From: Treponema sp. UBA4377 | GTDB lineage: Bacteria > Spirochaetota > Spirochaetia > Treponematales > Treponemataceae | DNA: 61,442 bases | Direction: 5' to 3' | NCBI GenBank assembly: GCA_002391235.1 | Contig: DGRX01000013.1 | Span: 1 to 61,442 of the forward strand | Shown: piece by piece, positions 33,055-41,963 of the stretch | How the letters are laid out: each line of letters starts with the position of its first letter | Position numbering within the stretch: the stretch's first letter is position 1 | Program-made: the position numbers and the translations under genes | The notes under the pieces: generated by a model | Databases searched by the model: none | What the model saw: the letters and a program-made list of their open reading frames with translations, nothing else | Told to the model about the DNA's origin: nothing

Positions 33055-34728
33055 TTATCTTATGTCTATGTAAAATCTTTTTAAGTAAATCGAGCGCTCG
33101 TTGGCCCTGCGCCAATAATTGCTTTGCGGCCAGTTTTTGATCAGCGTGTCGTAGGCGCCGATCGCGCTCTTTATGTTCCGCACTTCGGACTTGGCTTCCA
33201 AAATCAAGCCTTCCAAGTAAAGGCCCGCGTCAAAGTCCTCGCTTGCCGTGTTAAAGAATTGCTGAACCAAGTCCAGCGCTTCGGCGTAGCGCTTTTCGTC
33301 GTAGGCTTTTTGCGCCCTCTCCAAAAGGCTCTTGGCCTTGTCCGTTCCGCCTGAAACGTTTTGATCCAAGGCGCTTTCTTTTTTGTCTTCTTCTGCCGCG
33401 GGCGAGCTTGTTCCCGCGACGCTTGTCTTTTGCTTTGACTCGCTTTTTTCTTGGCCGGAAGTCTGGATTACGGTTTGGACCTTTTCCGACGGCGACTCTT
33501 GCGCGGCTTCTTTTTTGTCAGCTTGGGCCGTTTCTTTTGAGGCCGCCTTTTGTCCCTCGTCCGCGCTTTGGAAAGCGCTTTCTTTTTGCGGAGCGCTTTC
33601 GGCCGGCTTTGCCGCGGCTTGGGAGGCTTTCTTTTCTTCAACCGCTTTTGTCCTGTCGAATTTTGGAGGAACGACTTCCGCGTAAGACGGCGCCTCCACG
33701 TGGCTTGCGTCCGTCGCGCTCTTGTCGGTTATTGAAATCTGAATGTAGTCGTCGATGTAGTTTCCGGTAAGGATGTCGTTTTTGTAAAAGCGCAAGAGCG
33801 CCACGCCCGGCTCCTTTGAGCGGAGGGTAAATGTCGTTTCGCCTTTTCCAAGCTTTCGGCCTTGGAAAATAAAGTGGTCGCCTGAGCCTTCTTCGCCCAA
33901 GTAAATCCAGCCGTTTCCGGGATAGATCACGTCAAGGAATTGGTTGTTCTTTATCGTCATCGAGCGGCTGGGAACAGGCTCCGGTTTTTCTTCCGTTTCT
34001 TCCGCCGTTTCTTGCTCTTGGCTGTCCTGATCTTTGCCGTTTTCATTGGCCGGGGCTTCGGCGGCTATAACTGCCGCGGTATTCGCGCTGTCGCGGCCTG
34101 CTGCCTTGTTTGGCTGGGCATTTATGGGCGTTGACTGATTTCCTGCCGCGCTTTCGCCGCCAGGAACTTTGTCGCTGTCAGGTCCAATCAAAGGGCCGCC
34201 CGCGATTTCATTTTTTTGATCGGTCAAGCGCGTAAGGTCCGCGCCGTTTGAGCTTTTGCCGGCGCTATCCGCCGCCGGAAGGGGAGCTAGCGCGACGCTT
34301 GTGTCTTTTGGGGCGGACTCGCTGCCGTTTGACGCCTTTATCTTTTCTGCCAAAGAGGCGGATCTTTCTTCTTGGCTGGCGGCGCTTTCTTGGGGCGCGC
34401 TTTCTTGGCTTGCAAGCGGAACGGAGGCTTCTTCTTGGCGAGCGTTTTCCTGGCTTTCGGCGCTTTCTTGGCCGTCGTCCAAAAGCGCGGTAAATTCATC
34501 CATTTCGCTTTGGGGAATTTTTTCTTCGTAGGCGGCGGCGCTTTCGTCGGCTAAGCTTGCGCCGTCCGCGTCCGTTTCGGCTGCCGAAGCGCTTTCTTGG
34601 ACTTCCGCGGACGCTTCGGCGGCGTTTTGTTCGGCGGCGAGGCTTGCGGCGCCATCCGTGCTCTGGCAAGAAAAGAGAATCGCGCAAACAAGCGGCAGGG
34701 CAAAAGCCGGAATCAATGTCTTTTTCAC
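33055..34728 (-). CDS. Lipoprotein with low-complexity region and C-terminal TPR-like repeats
   Basis: 557 residues. The signal ends in LFSC. Residues about 22-250 are Ala/Glu/Ser-rich and probably disordered. A folded strand-rich domain follows (about 255-345, NNQFLDVIYPGNGWIYLGEE), then another low-complexity stretch, and a TPR-like helical end (about 465-557, AQKAYDEKRYAEALDLVQQF). The middle domain may bind envelope polymers. It starts with GTG overlapping the previous stop (GTGA). The function is unknown. Confidence 0.72.
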   Translation of the reverse strand: MKKTLIPAFALPLVCAILFSCQSTDGAASLAAEQNAAEASAEVQESASAAETDADGASLADESAAAYEEKIPQSEMDEFTALLDDGQESAESQENARQEEASVPLASQESAPQESAASQEERSASLAEKIKASNGSESAPKDTSVALAPLPAADSAGKSSNGADLTRLTDQKNEIAGGPLIGPDSDKVPGGESAAGNQSTPINAQPNKAAGRDSANTAAVIAAEAPANENGKDQDSQEQETAEETEEKPEPVPSRSMTIKNNQFLDVIYPGNGWIYLGEEGSGDHFIFQGRKLGKGETTFTLRSKEPGVALLRFYKNDILTGNYIDDYIQISITDKSATDASHVEAPSYAEVVPPKFDRTKAVEEKKASQAAAKPAESAPQKESAFQSADEGQKAASKETAQADKKEAAQESPSEKVQTVIQTSGQEKSESKQKTSVAGTSSPAAEEDKKESALDQNVSGGTDKAKSLLERAQKAYDEKRYAEALDLVQQFFNTASEDFDAGLYLEGLILEAKSEVRNIKSAIGAYDTLIKNWPQSNYWRRANERSIYLKRFYIDIR

Positions 34729-35093
34729 GGCGCGGCCTCCGTTATGCTTTTAACAAGGGAATCGTTTGACGCCGAAAGCTTTTTTACCGCCTCTTCGTCG
34801 GGAACTGAAAGCCATTCGTGAATTTGCCCTTCGGTCCATTTTTCGTTTGTTTGCCGGCTTACGGCGTACTCTTGCGGGATTGAAACTCCCTGGGGCAAAA
34901 GCAATTCTTGGTCGGCTTCCAGCGGCTCGCTTCTAAAGGCCGCGCTGGGAACTTCTTTTTTTTGCGGAATCAAAATGATGGCGATAAGCGCCGCGCAAAA
35001 AAATATTATCAAAACGCAAGAAAGCAAAAGCGCTTTTTGCCTTTGCGAGAAAAATTCCCTTATGTTGCCGCCTATTTCAGAAAAATCAATCAC
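34725..35093 (-). CDS. Single-pass membrane protein (122 residues)
   Basis: There is a short cytosolic N-terminus, one membrane helix (LLLSCVLIIFFCAALIAIIL) and an extracytoplasmic part of about 80 residues. I recognise no family. It overlaps smc by four bases (ATGA) upstream and the TPR lipoprotein by four bases downstream, so it is translationally coupled to both. Confidence 0.75.
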   Translation of the reverse strand: MIDFSEIGGNIREFFSQRQKALLLSCVLIIFFCAALIAIILIPQKKEVPSAAFRSEPLEADQELLLPQGVSIPQEYAVSRQTNEKWTEGQIHEWLSVPDEEAVKKLSASNDSLVKSITEAAP

Positions 35094-38032
35094 TGCTGGC
35101 TTTGCTCCGTTTCGCCGCTTTCAGGCGCGGCCTCTTGTTCGCTTTTGTCGCGGCGCGGCGGGCGCGGAGGAATTACAACGCCTTCCTCCGGCGGAACGTC
35201 TTCCTCGACAAAATCGTCGTTTTGCTCCACGTAATTCTTTTTGATTTTGTCAATGTCTTCGTCAAGGCGCAGTGCGATGATTTTGGAAACGCCTGACTCT
35301 TCCATCGTTACTCCAAGCATGGAGCTTGCTCCCATAACGGTTTTTTTGTTGTGGGTGATTACGATGTATTGGCTTACGTTGGCAAACGCCGTAAGCGCGG
35401 TTACAAAGCTTCCTACGTTCTTGTCGTCAAGCGCCGCGTCAATCTCGTCAAGCAAGCAGAAGGGGCTGGGGCGCACTTGGTAAGTCGCGAACAAAAGCGC
35501 GATGGCGGTCATTGTCTTTTCGCCGCCCGAAAGAAGCGCGATGCTTTCCAGCTTTTTTCCCGGCGGCTGCGCCAGAATGTCGATTCCCGTCGTAAGGACG
35601 TTTTCGGGATTCTCCAAGCGCAACTCCGCGCGGCCTCCGCCAAACAGGCGGCGGAACATATTGTGGAAATTTCTTTTGATTTTGTTGTAAGTTTCCAAAA
35701 AGAGTTCTGAAGACTTTGACTTGATTTCCTCGGCGACGCGCTCCAAGTCCTTTAGCGATTTAAGCGTGTCGTTGTAGTTGGCCTCTTGGCGCTCGTAGCG
35801 CTCCTTTACTTCGACAAATTCTTCGGGGGCCATCAAGTTGATTCCGTGGCTCAATTCGTCCAGCTCGCTTCGCTTTTTGGAAAGTTTCTCCTTTAATTCA
35901 AGGGGCTGGACGGTTATCGTGTACATCCGTTCCTCGTATTCCATCAAGTCGCGGGAATACTGGTCAAGGAAGTTTTGCTTTACGTTCTTGATTTCGGTTT
36001 CCGTCTGTATCAATGAGCTTGAAAGCTGTTCGTACTGGGCTTGGTACTTATTGAGCATTTCCTGCTTTTTGTTAAGGTCGCTTGTTTTGCCCGAAACCTT
36101 GTTGTTGTAGTCCTTGATTTCTTCGTCAAGCTCCTTAAGGCGGTCGGCGGTCTTTGTTCCTCGCGCTTCGATTTCGGCAAGCTCTTCGGCGATCGTTTGA
36201 ATTTGCTCTTCCAAGTCTTCCTTGCGCTTTTGCTCTAGGTAAAGCTCCTCGTCGTTTTGGCGCAAGTTGTTTTCTTCTTGCGTAAGGTTGCGGCGCAGCA
36301 TTGTCATTTGGCTTTGGGCCGCGGCGATTTGCTCGTTCATCTTGGCTTCGTTGACTTGAAGGTTGGCCAAGGTTTCCTTGTATTCCGAAATTTTTTCGTT
36401 AAGGCTTTCGTTCTCTTTTTTAAGCTCGTCGATTCGCTTGTTAAGCTCGCCGACTTGCGCCAGGTTTTCCTGAACCTTTTGGTCAACCGCGCGCTTCTTT
36501 GTGATGATGCCTTCCGGGCTAAGGAACTCGCCGATAAACTGCGGCGAAGCCTTTATGTAAGCTTCAAGCGCGGCTTGGAGCGTTTGAAGCATTTGCAAGG
36601 CGTCGCCAAAAGCGGCGGCGGACTCGCTTGCGATTTTGTTTCCGTCAGAAGTCGCGCCGGTCTTTACCGCGTCGTCAAAAATGTTCTTGCGGCCCTGGAT
36701 GAAAATCTTAAGCTTTCCCAAAGTGTCGTCAAGCTCTTGCTTGGCCTGGCTCATCGCGTTTTGCGAATAGCCCGCGCTCTTAAGCTTTGCGTCAAGCTCT
36801 GTGACGATGTCTTCTGTAATCGCGGTAAGCTCTTTTTGCAAGTTCGCGCGGGCCAGCTCAAGGTCTTCGATCATCTCTTGCTTTTCGCTGGCCATCGCGT
36901 CGTTGTCCGAGATTCTCTTTGATGCGTTGGTTATGTTCTGTCCAAAGGAGTCGATGTTGCTTTTGATGTCGGCCAGCTGCTTTTCTTTTTCGTGCATCGC
37001 GCTTTCGGCTTCGTCAAGCTCTTCGTTGATGCTGTCGATTCGCTCTTGGATCGCTTTTCTGTGGTTTTCTATTTGGGCGATTTTTTCGTTTATTTCCGAC
37101 TGGCGGCTGTTGAACTGTTTTTGCAGCTCCAGCTTTCCGTTCTTTTCGCCCTGAATTTTTATCAATTCCTGGGTTCCCTCGGCCACTTGGTCTTGAAGGC
37201 TCTTTATCTTGTCGGTGTTTTCGGTAAGCGCGCTGTTAATCGCGTCGATTTCGGCGCGGACGTCGGTTCGCTTTTTGTCAATTTCTTTTTTTGTGTTTTC
37301 GTTTCTGCTCTGCTGCTCCACAAAGCCCTTCAACTTTAAAAGCTGAATGTCAAGCTGCAAGTCAAAGACTTCTTCTTTTACCTTGCGGTATTTTTTCGTT
37401 TTTTCGGCCTGAACTTTGAGCGTTTCGTAGCTGCGCTTGGTTTCGGCCAAAACGGCTTCGATTTGCGTAAGGTTTGAGCGGGTTTTTTCCAATTCGCGCT
37501 CGGCTTCGGCGCATTCGGCCTTGGAGCGGCTGATTCCCGCGGCCTCCTCAAAAAGGTAGCGGCGGTCTTCTGGCTTGCTCGAAAGAATTTGGTCGATTTT
37601 TCCCTGCTCCATTACGGAATAGGCGGCCTTTCCTACGCCGGTGTCCATGAAAAGCTTTTTGATTTCGGACGGGCCGACTTGCTCGTTGTTGATGAAGTAC
37701 TGGCTTTCGCCGGAACGGAAGAGGCGGCGCTTGATCGCTATTTCTGAGTCGGGGCGGGGAAGGAGCGAGTTTTCGTTAAGGATTGTTAGCGTGACTTCGG
37801 CCAAGTTGAGCGCGGGGCGGGTTTCCGTTCCGTTGAAAATGACGCCTTCCATCGTGGCGGCGCGCAAATTCTTGGACTTGCTTTCGGCAAGAACCCATTT
37901 CATAGCGTCAACTACATTGCTTTTTCCGCAGCCGTTTGGTCCCAAAAGCGCGGTGATTCCGTCCGCAAAGTCGATGTGAGTGCGGTCGGCGAACGATTTA
38001 AAACCGAATATGTCAAGACTTTTTAAAAACAC
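35090..38032 (-). CDS. smc: Chromosome segregation SMC protein (short form)
   Basis: 980 residues. The N-terminal head carries Walker A GPNGCGKSNVVDAMKWVL. Long coiled coils run from about 165 to 420 and 530 to 800. The C-terminal head has the signature LLSGGEKTMTAIAL and Walker B FCLLDEIDAALDD. SMC condenses and resolves chromosomes with ScpA/ScpB. The middle region (about 420-530, IQGRKNIFDDAVKTGATSDG) lacks the usual glycine-rich hinge pattern and the protein is about 200 residues shorter than most bacterial SMCs. An acidic/proline tail follows the head. The start is GTG with GGTGG upstream. Confidence 0.93.
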   Translation of the reverse strand: MFLKSLDIFGFKSFADRTHIDFADGITALLGPNGCGKSNVVDAMKWVLAESKSKNLRAATMEGVIFNGTETRPALNLAEVTLTILNENSLLPRPDSEIAIKRRLFRSGESQYFINNEQVGPSEIKKLFMDTGVGKAAYSVMEQGKIDQILSSKPEDRRYLFEEAAGISRSKAECAEAERELEKTRSNLTQIEAVLAETKRSYETLKVQAEKTKKYRKVKEEVFDLQLDIQLLKLKGFVEQQSRNENTKKEIDKKRTDVRAEIDAINSALTENTDKIKSLQDQVAEGTQELIKIQGEKNGKLELQKQFNSRQSEINEKIAQIENHRKAIQERIDSINEELDEAESAMHEKEKQLADIKSNIDSFGQNITNASKRISDNDAMASEKQEMIEDLELARANLQKELTAITEDIVTELDAKLKSAGYSQNAMSQAKQELDDTLGKLKIFIQGRKNIFDDAVKTGATSDGNKIASESAAAFGDALQMLQTLQAALEAYIKASPQFIGEFLSPEGIITKKRAVDQKVQENLAQVGELNKRIDELKKENESLNEKISEYKETLANLQVNEAKMNEQIAAAQSQMTMLRRNLTQEENNLRQNDEELYLEQKRKEDLEEQIQTIAEELAEIEARGTKTADRLKELDEEIKDYNNKVSGKTSDLNKKQEMLNKYQAQYEQLSSSLIQTETEIKNVKQNFLDQYSRDLMEYEERMYTITVQPLELKEKLSKKRSELDELSHGINLMAPEEFVEVKERYERQEANYNDTLKSLKDLERVAEEIKSKSSELFLETYNKIKRNFHNMFRRLFGGGRAELRLENPENVLTTGIDILAQPPGKKLESIALLSGGEKTMTAIALLFATYQVRPSPFCLLDEIDAALDDKNVGSFVTALTAFANVSQYIVITHNKKTVMGASSMLGVTMEESGVSKIIALRLDEDIDKIKKNYVEQNDDFVEEDVPPEEGVVIPPRPPRRDKSEQEAAPESGETEQSQQ

Positions 38033-38062
38033 GTCAATGCCACCCTAAAAATAGTCCGTTTA

Positions 38063-38091
38063 TTTTAGCGCAAATCGCGGCTTTGTTCAAT
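38063..38091 (-). promoter_or_regulatory. Promoter of smc
   Basis: Minus strand TTGAAC, a 17-base spacer and TAAAAT. It overlaps the last codons of the helicase gene and gives a leader of about 24 bases with a GGTGG ribosome site. Confidence 0.6.
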
Positions 38092-39282
38092 ACTGAGAGC
38101 CGCCGCGACAATCTTTCCTCTATATAGCGCTTTTGGGTGGACTACAATCTTTAGCTTTTTTTCCAGCGCGGCCAATTTGCGCAATTCCCATTCGTCGCCT
38201 ATTACGATGTTTACGCCGCTCTTTCCCGCGCGCGCGGTGCGGCCGGAGCGGTGGACAAAAAAGTCTTCGTCGGGCGGAAAGTCGCATTGAATCACGCAGT
38301 CAATGTCGGGAATGTCAAGGCCGCGGCTAGAAAGGTCGCTTGTAATCAGCACCGGGCATTTTCCGCTCTTAAAATGGGCCAAAACCGCCTGGCGCTCTTG
38401 GTTCTTTATCTTTGCGGTAAGCGCGGCGCAGTCGATTTTCTTGAACTTTAGTTTTTGGCAAATGTTTTCGACTTGGTCGGCGCGGCTTGTAAAGACAAGC
38501 GTCTTTTTGCTTTCCATCGCCCTTAGTATTGAGCGGGTCAAGTCGATTTTGTCGCGCCTCTCGGCAAAAAAGGCCCAGTGCTCTATTTTTTCGCGCAAAA
38601 CGTCTTCGAGCGGCAAAAGGATTGTTTCAAAGCCCGCTTCGGGAACGGTCGCAAGGCCGGAACGCGCGCCGCCTTCTTGGGCTTTTGAAAAGCGCGCGTC
38701 CTCAAGGAATTTTTGAGTCTTTTTTGTGATTGTCGCGCTGCAGGCGATTGTTTGAGTCTTTTCGCCAAAAAGCCCGATGAGTTCCGCCGTTTCTTCGGCG
38801 ATCTCCTTTGAGGCAAGGCGGTCGGCCTCGTCAAGGATTAAGGCGGCGGCGCTTTCTATTTTAAGCTTTTTTAGGCGGCAAAGCTCCAGCAGGCGGCTTA
38901 CGGTTCCGACGACAATCGCGGGCCTTTCCTTTAAGGATTCGATTTGCCTTTTAAGCGGGGCGCCGCCGATAAAAAGGCCGCATTTTAGGCCGCTGACGCT
39001 AGAGGCCGCCTGTTTTAGTTGGGAGGCCAGCTCAAAGGTGGGGGATACGATTACTAGGCGGACGGCTTTGGCCGGGTTTGGCTCCGATTCGATCTTTTGC
39101 AAAAGGGGCAGCAAAAAGGCAAAGGTTTTTCCGCTTCCTGTGGCCGACTGAAAAATCACGTTCTTTCCGGCCATGATTTGCGGAATCACTTGCTTTTGCA
39201 CGGCAGACGGCTCCGTGATTCCCAGCGCGGCCAGCTTTTGGCAAAGGCCCTCGTTTATCCCTAATTCATTAAATCCGCTCAT
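38065..39282 (-). CDS. DEAD-box RNA helicase
   Basis: 405 residues with the RecA-like helicase motifs in order: Q-motif region, QSATGSGKTFAF (I), LILDEADRL (II), ACSATIT (III), and the C-terminal SSRGLDIPDIDCVIQ and HRSGRTARAGK (V and VI). Such proteins remodel structured RNA in ribosome assembly or mRNA decay. The start MSGFNELG at 39282 is supported by a promoter ending eight bases upstream; the longer open frame would include the promoter. Confidence 0.92.
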   Translation of the reverse strand: MSGFNELGINEGLCQKLAALGITEPSAVQKQVIPQIMAGKNVIFQSATGSGKTFAFLLPLLQKIESEPNPAKAVRLVIVSPTFELASQLKQAASSVSGLKCGLFIGGAPLKRQIESLKERPAIVVGTVSRLLELCRLKKLKIESAAALILDEADRLASKEIAEETAELIGLFGEKTQTIACSATITKKTQKFLEDARFSKAQEGGARSGLATVPEAGFETILLPLEDVLREKIEHWAFFAERRDKIDLTRSILRAMESKKTLVFTSRADQVENICQKLKFKKIDCAALTAKIKNQERQAVLAHFKSGKCPVLITSDLSSRGLDIPDIDCVIQCDFPPDEDFFVHRSGRTARAGKSGVNIVIGDEWELRKLAALEKKLKIVVHPKALYRGKIVAAALSIEQSRDLR

Positions 39283-39289
39283 GCCGCAT

Positions 39290-39318
39290 ACTGTAGCATA
39301 TAAAAAATAAAAGCGCAA
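39290..39318 (-). promoter_or_regulatory. Promoter of the DEAD-box gene (near-leaderless)
   Basis: Minus strand TTGCGC, a 17-base spacer and TACAGT, with the predicted start one base before the ATG at 39282. Confidence 0.6.
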
Positions 39319-39320
39319 TA

Positions 39321-39512
39321 AAACGCGCGCGGGCGGCTGGCGGGCTGCTCCCAGTCGACGTGTCGATTGTCGGAACCGCTAGATATCGTCGCTACATGCA
39401 TTTTGCCCCATGTAACTATCTACGTCTGCCGCTTGCGCGGCAGGGGCAAAATGAATGTTTCCGCCAATCGCCCGCCTCCTTCGCGCAGCCCGCCAGCCGT
39501 CCGCGCGCGTTT
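39321..39512. repeat. Palindromic repeat family 1, copy 2 (long hairpin between divergent genes)
   Basis: Arms of 28 bp at 39321-39348 and 39485-39512 pair with a single mismatch but are unrelated in sequence to the arms of copy 1. The core 39349-39484 aligns with 1181-1314. Where bases differ, pairing is kept: CATTTTGCCCC with GGGGCAAAATG replaces ATTTTGCGC with GCGCAAAAT, and CGGAA/TTCCG replaces CGAAA/TTTCG. The inner hairpin is CTGCCGC-TTGC-GCGGCAG. Confidence 0.88.
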
Positions 39513-39513
39513 C

Positions 39514-39542
39514 TTGTTATTTTTCAGTTTTTATTATATAAT
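39514..39542 (+). promoter_or_regulatory. Promoter of the glycosyltransferase gene (near-leaderless)
   Basis: TTGTTA (39514-39519), a 17-base spacer and TATAAT (39537-39542). The predicted start is about three bases before the ATG at 39552. It begins two bases after the repeat arm. Confidence 0.75.
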
Positions 39543-39551
39543 TTATTGTCT

Positions 39552-40655
39552 ATGAAGATTGCGATCGACACATTCGCCTGCGACAGCGGAAAAAGCGGCT
39601 TTGGCTCATACTTGACCGGCTTGGCGGCCAATCTTCCCGCTCAAGACGGCGTGGAGTACGCGCTTTTCGGCGCTCCGCTGGACAGGTACACATATTCGGC
39701 CAACGTTCCCTTTTGCGAAGTCCGCTGCGGAGACTCGATGAACGCGCAAAGGTTTTGGCACAACTTTTCTTCCGCCCGCTTTTACAAAAAGAACAAAATC
39801 GACGCGGTCTTGTATCCTGCGGCCACCCGCCTTATGCCGGGCCGCTTTTCGGTCCCAAGCGCGGCGGTCTTGCACGATTCCCTAAGCAAAATTCTGGCCA
39901 AATCGCGCTTTTCGCACAGATTGGCCTTGCGGGCCTTTGGACGCGTTCAAAAAATCATCGTTCCCACAAACTTCATAAAAAACGACTTGCTAAGCCTTGG
40001 CTTTGACGGAAAGAAAATAGCGGTCGTCCGCCACGGAATAGACCACAACCTTTTTTACCAGCGGCCCTTGGAAGACCAGGCCACGCTCAACGTAAAGCCT
40101 TTCGCGATAAAGCGGCCCTACATCATTTACGCGTCCAGCATCACTGGCGCCGGAAAAAAGCACATAGAGCTTATAAAGGCCTTTGAGATTTTTAAAAAGA
40201 GAACGGACGCTCCGCACCGCTTGGTTTTGGCCGGCGCCGAAAACGCTTGGGGCGAGCAAGTCCACAAGGCGGCCTTTGAGTCCCCGTATTCTTCTGACAT
40301 TTTCCTTACCGGCTTTTTTCCGCGCGAGGGCTTTCCGCTTTTGTGCGCGGGGGCGGACGCTTGCGTCTTTCCTTCCGTTCAAGAGGGAGTGGGGCTTCCG
40401 GTTGTCGAGGCGATGGCGTCCGGAGTTCCGGTGGCCGCGTCCAATTCGGGCGCCTTGCCCGAAATCTGCGCCGGAAAAGCCGTCTTGTTTGACAGCGACA
40501 ATTTGGAAGAGATGGCCGCCGCGATAGAGACCGTCGCGACCGACAAAAAGGCCCGGTCAAAGATGATAGTGGAAGGCCTTGCCTGGAGCAAAAAATTCAA
40601 CTGGCAAGAATGCGCCGAAAGCACTATAAAACTATTGAAGGAAGCGGCGGAGTAA
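39552..40655 (+). CDS. Glycosyltransferase, GT4 family
   Basis: 367 residues with a GT-B fold: an N-terminal acceptor domain starting MKIAIDTFACDSGKSGFGSY and a C-terminal nucleotide-sugar domain with LVLAGAENAWGEQV, SVQEGVGLPVVEAMASGVPV (the EX7E-type motif) and SNSGALPEICAGKAVLF. It transfers a sugar to a glycan or lipid acceptor that cannot be identified. The start is set by the promoter just upstream; the open frame further left runs through a repeat element and is not coding. It is not in a polysaccharide cluster. Confidence 0.88.
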   Translation: MKIAIDTFACDSGKSGFGSYLTGLAANLPAQDGVEYALFGAPLDRYTYSANVPFCEVRCGDSMNAQRFWHNFSSARFYKKNKIDAVLYPAATRLMPGRFSVPSAAVLHDSLSKILAKSRFSHRLALRAFGRVQKIIVPTNFIKNDLLSLGFDGKKIAVVRHGIDHNLFYQRPLEDQATLNVKPFAIKRPYIIYASSITGAGKKHIELIKAFEIFKKRTDAPHRLVLAGAENAWGEQVHKAAFESPYSSDIFLTGFFPREGFPLLCAGADACVFPSVQEGVGLPVVEAMASGVPVAASNSGALPEICAGKAVLFDSDNLEEMAAAIETVATDKKARSKMIVEGLAWSKKFNWQECAESTIKLLKEAAE

Positions 40656-40659
40656 ATGT

Positions 40660-40703
40660 AAAGGCAAAAAAAAACGCGCCTTTCGCGCGTTTTTTTTGCC
40701 TTT
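40660..40703. terminator. Bidirectional terminator between the glycosyltransferase gene and clpX
   Basis: Stem AAAGGC-A9-CGCGC / GCGCG-T8-GCCTTT. A- and T-runs flank the loop stem on both strands, so it can stop both transcripts. The clpX stop codon directly abuts it. Confidence 0.92.
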
Positions 40704-41963
40704 TTAGGCTGTCTGCTTTACGACTAGGCTTTCTGGCTTTGGAATCTTTTTGTTCTCCACAAAGTCCTTTGTGATTTCCAGCTCCTTCTTTCCTGGGACG
40801 CTCGGAAGCTCGTACATCAAGTCCAAAAGCATTTTCTCGACAATCGCGCGCAAGCCTCGCGCTCCGGTCTTTTGCTTTATGGCCGTGTCGGCAATCGCTC
40901 CGATGGCGTCTTCGTTGAAGGTCAGGGCCACGTCGTCAACGGCGAACGAGGCTTGGAACTGCTTTGTAATCGCGTTCTTTGGCTGGGTAAGGATGGCCAC
41001 CAAGTCGTCGCGGGTCAAAGCCTTGAGCGCGACTGTAATCGGCATTCGTCCGATCAATTCCGGTATCAAGCCAAACTTGACAAGGTCGTCGGGCGTCACT
41101 TGGTTCAAAAGCTGCATGCGCTCCTCGTCGGTCATCGTGGCGACGTTTGAGCCAAAGCCCAGCGAGTGCTCGGCCGTTCTCTGCTCGATGATTTTGTCAA
41201 GGCCGACAAAGGCTCCGCCCAAGATGAACAAAATGTTTGTCGTGTCAATCTCAAGCATTTCCTGGTTGGGATGCTTTCTTCCTCCCTGCGGCGGAACGGA
41301 AGCCTTTGTTCCTTCGATGATTTTAAGGAGCGCCTGCTGCACGCCTTCGCCCGAAACGTCTCGGGTGATCGAAGTGTTCTCGCTTTTGCGCGCGATTTTG
41401 TCAATCTCGTCAATGAAGATGATTCCGCGCTCGGCGGCGGCGATGTTTCCGTCGGCGGCGTTGATAAGCTTAAGCAAAACGTTTTCCACGTCTTCGCCAA
41501 CGTAGCCGGCTTCGGTCAAGGTTGTCGCGTCGGCGATGGCAAAGGGAACCTTTAGCTTTTGGGCCAAAGTGCGGGCCAGCAAGGTTTTTCCGCTTCCTGT
41601 CGGTCCGATCAAGAGAATGTTTGACTTTTCGATTTTTACGTCGTTCTGCGCGTCGGGCTGGCCCATCAAGGACATGCGCTTGTAGTGGTTGTAGACTGCG
41701 ACGCTCAAAGCCTTTTTGGCGTAGTCCTGGCCCACGACGTATTGGTCAAGGTATTCCTTGAATTCCTTGGGGCTGGGGACTTTGCTCATTTCTATTTGGT
41801 CAACGCCGCTGTCTTCTTCGGCCAAGACCCTGGCGCAAAGCTCCGCGCATTCGCGGCAGATGAAGATTTCGCCTATTTTGCTGGCGGCAAGCTTTCTGTC
41901 TGTGTCGGCGGGGCGGCCGCAAAAGGCGCAAAAGTTGTTGTTGGAATTGCGGAACAAGCTCAT
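40704..41963 (-). CDS. clpX: ATP-dependent Clp protease ATP-binding subunit ClpX
   Basis: A 419-residue AAA+ unfoldase that feeds substrates to ClpP. The N-terminal zinc-binding domain shows CAFCGRP and CRECAELC. Walker A is GPTGSGKTLLART and Walker B IIFIDEIDK. The pore loop is in EAGYVGEDVEN, the ClpP-docking loop region follows, and sensor 2 is in GARGLRAIVE. The start overlaps the clpP stop (ATGA), giving coupled synthesis in the tig-clpP-clpX order. Confidence 0.98.
   Translation of the reverse strand: MSLFRNSNNNFCAFCGRPADTDRKLAASKIGEIFICRECAELCARVLAEEDSGVDQIEMSKVPSPKEFKEYLDQYVVGQDYAKKALSVAVYNHYKRMSLMGQPDAQNDVKIEKSNILLIGPTGSGKTLLARTLAQKLKVPFAIADATTLTEAGYVGEDVENVLLKLINAADGNIAAAERGIIFIDEIDKIARKSENTSITRDVSGEGVQQALLKIIEGTKASVPPQGGRKHPNQEMLEIDTTNILFILGGAFVGLDKIIEQRTAEHSLGFGSNVATMTDEERMQLLNQVTPDDLVKFGLIPELIGRMPITVALKALTRDDLVAILTQPKNAITKQFQASFAVDDVALTFNEDAIGAIADTAIKQKTGARGLRAIVEKMLLDLMYELPSVPGKKELEITKDFVENKKIPKPESLVVKQTA

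Noticed and set aside
39360..39551. 64-codon N-terminal extension of the glycosyltransferase
   Set aside because: It covers the repeat element and the promoter; the conserved fold starts at MKIAIDTF.
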